64,000 nucleotides of DNA from the NCBI GenBank assembly GCA_002102225.1, contig LQPB01000102.1, positions 1 to 64,000 on the forward strand, in the 5' to 3' direction. Of this stretch, positions 61,985 to 64,000 are shown one piece after another; the stretch's first letter is position 1, and every line of letters begins with the position of its first letter. Both the position numbers and the translations under genes were made by a program. The notes under the pieces were generated by a model. That model had not been told where the DNA came from. It did no database searches and was given only the letters and a program-made list of their open reading frames with translations. The stretch is from Mycobacterium interjectum (GTDB lineage Bacteria > Actinomycetota > Actinomycetes > Mycobacteriales > Mycobacteriaceae).

Positions 61985-62341
61985 TTGATTGAGAAAGTCC
62001 TAGTCAGTGCCTCTATGGCTCTCGTTACTGTAGCGCTGGCGGCACCGGCCAGCGCTAACCCTGTGCAGAAACATCACCCGGTTCAGGACTTCTTGGCTAC
62101 CGTGCAGGCGGCAGGCATCATCGGAGTCGAACCCGCGATACTGGAAAACGGTTACAACGTATGCTGGGAGCTTTAGCATGGCGGCTGCACCGCTCATAGG
62201 GCGGCCGCGGCTATGCAGAAGAACTACCCGGCACTGACCACCGACCAAGCAGCGCGTTTCGTTGTTGCCGCGTATGAGAACCTGTGCCCGGTGCCCGGCC
62301 CGCCTGGTGCATATGACTGGTGGGCTTATAGCACCAGCTAA
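61985..62341 (+). pseudogene. DUF732 gene with an amber stop
   Basis: From TTG 61985 a signal peptide (VALAAPASANP) and DUF732 start (VQDFLATVQAAGIIGVEPAILENGYNVCWEL) run into TAG at 62174-62176. The same frame then continues HGGCTAHRAAAAMQKNYPALTTDQAARFVVAAYENLCPVP to 62341, completing the domain. A TGG to TAG change would explain it. Restored, the gene would be intact, so the decay is recent or the base is a sequencing error. Confidence 0.75.
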
Positions 62342-62588
62342 CCAGCGCAATAAGTACGCCGGAAAGCCGAGGAAGGCGATGCGTCACTGGCTCCGGCGAC
62401 AGTGGCTGAAAATCTTGAACGTAAAGAATGTGTGGGTTAAGGACAGCCGAGCGGGGGGACCAGCACCGAACTGCGCACAATGCCCCGCAGACGCCAATGA
62501 ATTCTCAAATTCGATGCCACCCCCATTTCGGATGTCGTCGCAGTGTCATAAAAGATGAATATGACGACCTTGTTCCTGTAGCACCGGA

Positions 62589-62900
62589 CTAATAGTTTGG
62601 ACAAAGGTCGGCGATGGCGTAGTTAACGAGCTCGTCGGCCTGTTGCTGCGTGAGCCCACCAGGGCCCTGTACGGCATCGGAGCGTTGCAGCGCTAGGGCC
62701 TTTAGCTGTTCGGAAGAAACGCCATAGCTTACTTGGACGCACATTTTCTGGCCCGTGTCCAACAGCGCCGAGTCACCACCGACCTCGTGGATCCCGGCGC
62801 TGTGCAGGTCTCTGAGATAGGAGGCGGCGTCAGCACGAGCCGGGCCGGCCCAGACGATCCCGGCCACCAGAAGTGGGCCACTTATTACCGCTAAGCCCAT
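62589..62900 (-). CDS. DUF732 secreted protein
   Basis: A 103-aa product with signal peptide (LVAGIVWAGPARADA) and DUF732 core (ASYLRDLHSAGIHEVGGDSALLDTGQKMCVQV, ADLCPNY; two Cys). Convergent with the broken DUF732 gene. An earlier start upstream is possible. Confidence 0.82.
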   Translation of the reverse strand: MGLAVISGPLLVAGIVWAGPARADAASYLRDLHSAGIHEVGGDSALLDTGQKMCVQVSYGVSSEQLKALALQRSDAVQGPGGLTQQQADELVNYAIADLCPNY

Positions 62901-63635
62901 AAATCGGCCGTAGCGCCTCTGCGTCGCGATAGCTTCATCTCCTTTGCCGCATACCGGACTGAATTGGAAGATTCAATCGTGGAGAGACCTCCACAAAAAA
63001 CGCGTTATGAGATCGGGCGCCGAGATGGCACGGCCGGCACCGGTAATGTGGTTATACTAGTCTGTCCAGCTGTGAAATAGCTTCGAAACTCATTGGAGCA
63101 GACTGTCGTTATCGCGCATATCTGAGGCCCGCGAGCAGTTGCGTTATTGGACGATGATGTTGACCCTAGACCGGGGCGTTATATGTGCCCGACCTCCGTG
63201 TCGCCCCGCGTTGTGATGGCCTGATCGATGCGCAATTCAAGACCGGGGTCTCGCTGCGCCGAGGGCGGCGTGCCGTGGGCGCCAGCCGAGGATAAGTACA
63301 TAGCGTATTGGACTTCTCGAATCCCGCCCGGCTCTTCGGATAGCCGCCGGGCATCGTCGATTGCGATTCTTATGAGCGAACTTTGGCAAAAGCTTGCCAG
63401 ACGGGACTTGACGCTGAAAGCCGTAGCCGATGGGTTTCGCATGGCGAACACGCCTGGTATGGAGCCGGATCTGGTGAGCCGAAATCCTTGAGCCCGCTGA
63501 TAGATACAGACGTATCGGGCGTTGCGGAGCATTCTCCGAGCCAGATCGACAGTTAGGAGCCCACGACGAAGCTGCTACTCGACGTGGCCCGGGTGTGTCG
63601 CACCAGCGAGTACTTTCTGTTCCGTGGGTGAGATC
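62901..63635. other. 735-bp gap without a supported gene
   Basis: A minus-strand frame of 117 codons at 63179-63532 and plus-strand frames exist but look composition-driven. GGTTATACTAG at about 63051 resembles a -10 element; no matching -35 was found. Confidence 0.4.
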
Positions 63636-64000
63636 TTAACCGGGCATACGGGTCTCGCTGGGCCGCCGCGGCACTCGCAGCCGGTCTGTTGTCGGGAATC
63701 CCGACAGCCGCGGCGGCAACCGACGCCGGTTCCCGTGTCCGCAGTTGTCCGTATCGGTACGGGTTTGCCCAGCCGCCCGCACGTAACGCACCCAGGTCAG
63801 GGCCGCGGCGCCGATATAGCACGCCAAGAAGATCCAGAACGCCGGCGTCTGGGTGCCGGTGCTCAAATAGGACTGGCGCAGGGCCAAATTGATCCCCATG
63901 GCGCCGAGCGCGCCCAGCGCGCCGGCGAACCCGATCAACGCTCCGGACATAGCGCGCTCCCAGTGGCGGCGTTGAGCGTCGCTGAGATTCAGCGCGCGAC
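63636..64000 (-). CDS. narK: NarK-type nitrate/nitrite transporter, 3' part
   Basis: The frame is open at the right edge, so the 5' part is outside. Visible residues RRHWERAMSGALIGFAGALGALGAMGINLALRQSYLSTGTQTPAFWIFLACYIGAAALTWVRYVR match the last two membrane segments of NarK-type MFS carriers. The stretch after about residue 80 (DNCGHGNRRRLPPRLS) is an unusual basic tail that may include a frameshift. Transports nitrate or nitrite at the membrane. Confidence 0.7.
   Translation of the reverse strand, partial: RALNLSDAQRRHWERAMSGALIGFAGALGALGAMGINLALRQSYLSTGTQTPAFWIFLACYIGAAALTWVRYVRAAGQTRTDTDNCGHGNRRRLPPRLSGFPTTDRLRVPRRPSETRMPG

Noticed and set aside
63179..63532. 117-codon minus-strand frame
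   Set aside because: Partly helix-like but no family, overlapped by equally good plus frames; not reliable.

Overview
The window is GC-rich DNA of a mycobacterium. The evidence is the density of lineage-typical families: paired MmpS/MmpL, several DUF732 secreted proteins, PknH-type Ser/Thr kinases, WhiB-like proteins, a DUF4226-like cell-wall protein, MbcTA and RelBE toxin-antitoxin modules, a CadI/ArsI lyase and a mycobacterial-type CtaD. A Rep protein with a primase fold, a ParA/ParB-like pair, repeat-rich non-coding DNA beside parA, many accessory cassettes and many decayed genes suggest a large plasmid (or an integrated plasmid-like region) of a probably slow-growing species. No rRNA, tRNA or CRISPR array was seen.

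Layout. 0-3.3 kb: a 640-bp direct duplication of the head of a DUF4226-like gene brackets an MbcT/MbcA-like (RES/Xre) toxin-antitoxin module; one copy is cut by an IS-like end and the other is frameshifted. 3.3-12.4 kb: plasmid backbone with an HTH regulator, two WhiB-like proteins, Rep, ParB-like, ParA, candidate centromere/origin repeats and a short cation-efflux protein. 12.9-18.7 kb: a two-gene unit with a DUF2637 membrane protein, an alpha/beta hydrolase and a PknH-like kinase. 19-27.2 kb: a possible defence island with a large SF2 helicase carrying a C-terminal PD-(D/E)xK-like nuclease, RelBE, an RHH-YfbU protein with a clear operator, unrecognised genes and a secreted HNH protein. 27.3-33.9 kb: an arsenic cassette (ACR3, three ArsR-type regulators of which one is fused to an arsenate-reductase domain, ArsI, PstS, FAD disulfide reductase) bounded by IS21-like inverted ends with no transposase.

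34.7-56.8 kb: a thiol/sulfur and respiration region. It holds a class V aminotransferase, a PIG-L/MshB-like deacetylase, MmpS-MmpL, an SQR-like flavoprotein, DUF302, a CsoR-family regulator, an AhpD-like protein, thioredoxin, a 43-aa Cys-rich protein, CtaD, a 1-Cys peroxiredoxin, SulP and a P3A-type H+-ATPase. Six TACCC-GGGTA-type palindromes or half-sites lie in front of the SQR gene, csoR, the ahpD-trx unit, the peroxiredoxin gene and (further away) mmpS. The CsoR protein has the two thiols but lacks the copper-ligand histidine, so I infer a CstR-like persulfide-sensing regulon. Sulfide oxidation, thiol reduction, sulfur-anion transport and an extra oxidase subunit would then act together.

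57-64 kb: decaying material with a broken pseudokinase, intact and broken DUF732 genes, a cytochrome P450 with an abnormal tail, and the 3' part of a narK-like transporter running off the window. Pseudogenes of cobL, rpe, a second PIG-L protein and a duplicated P450/DUF732 junction show repeated capture and decay of other mycobacterial DNA.
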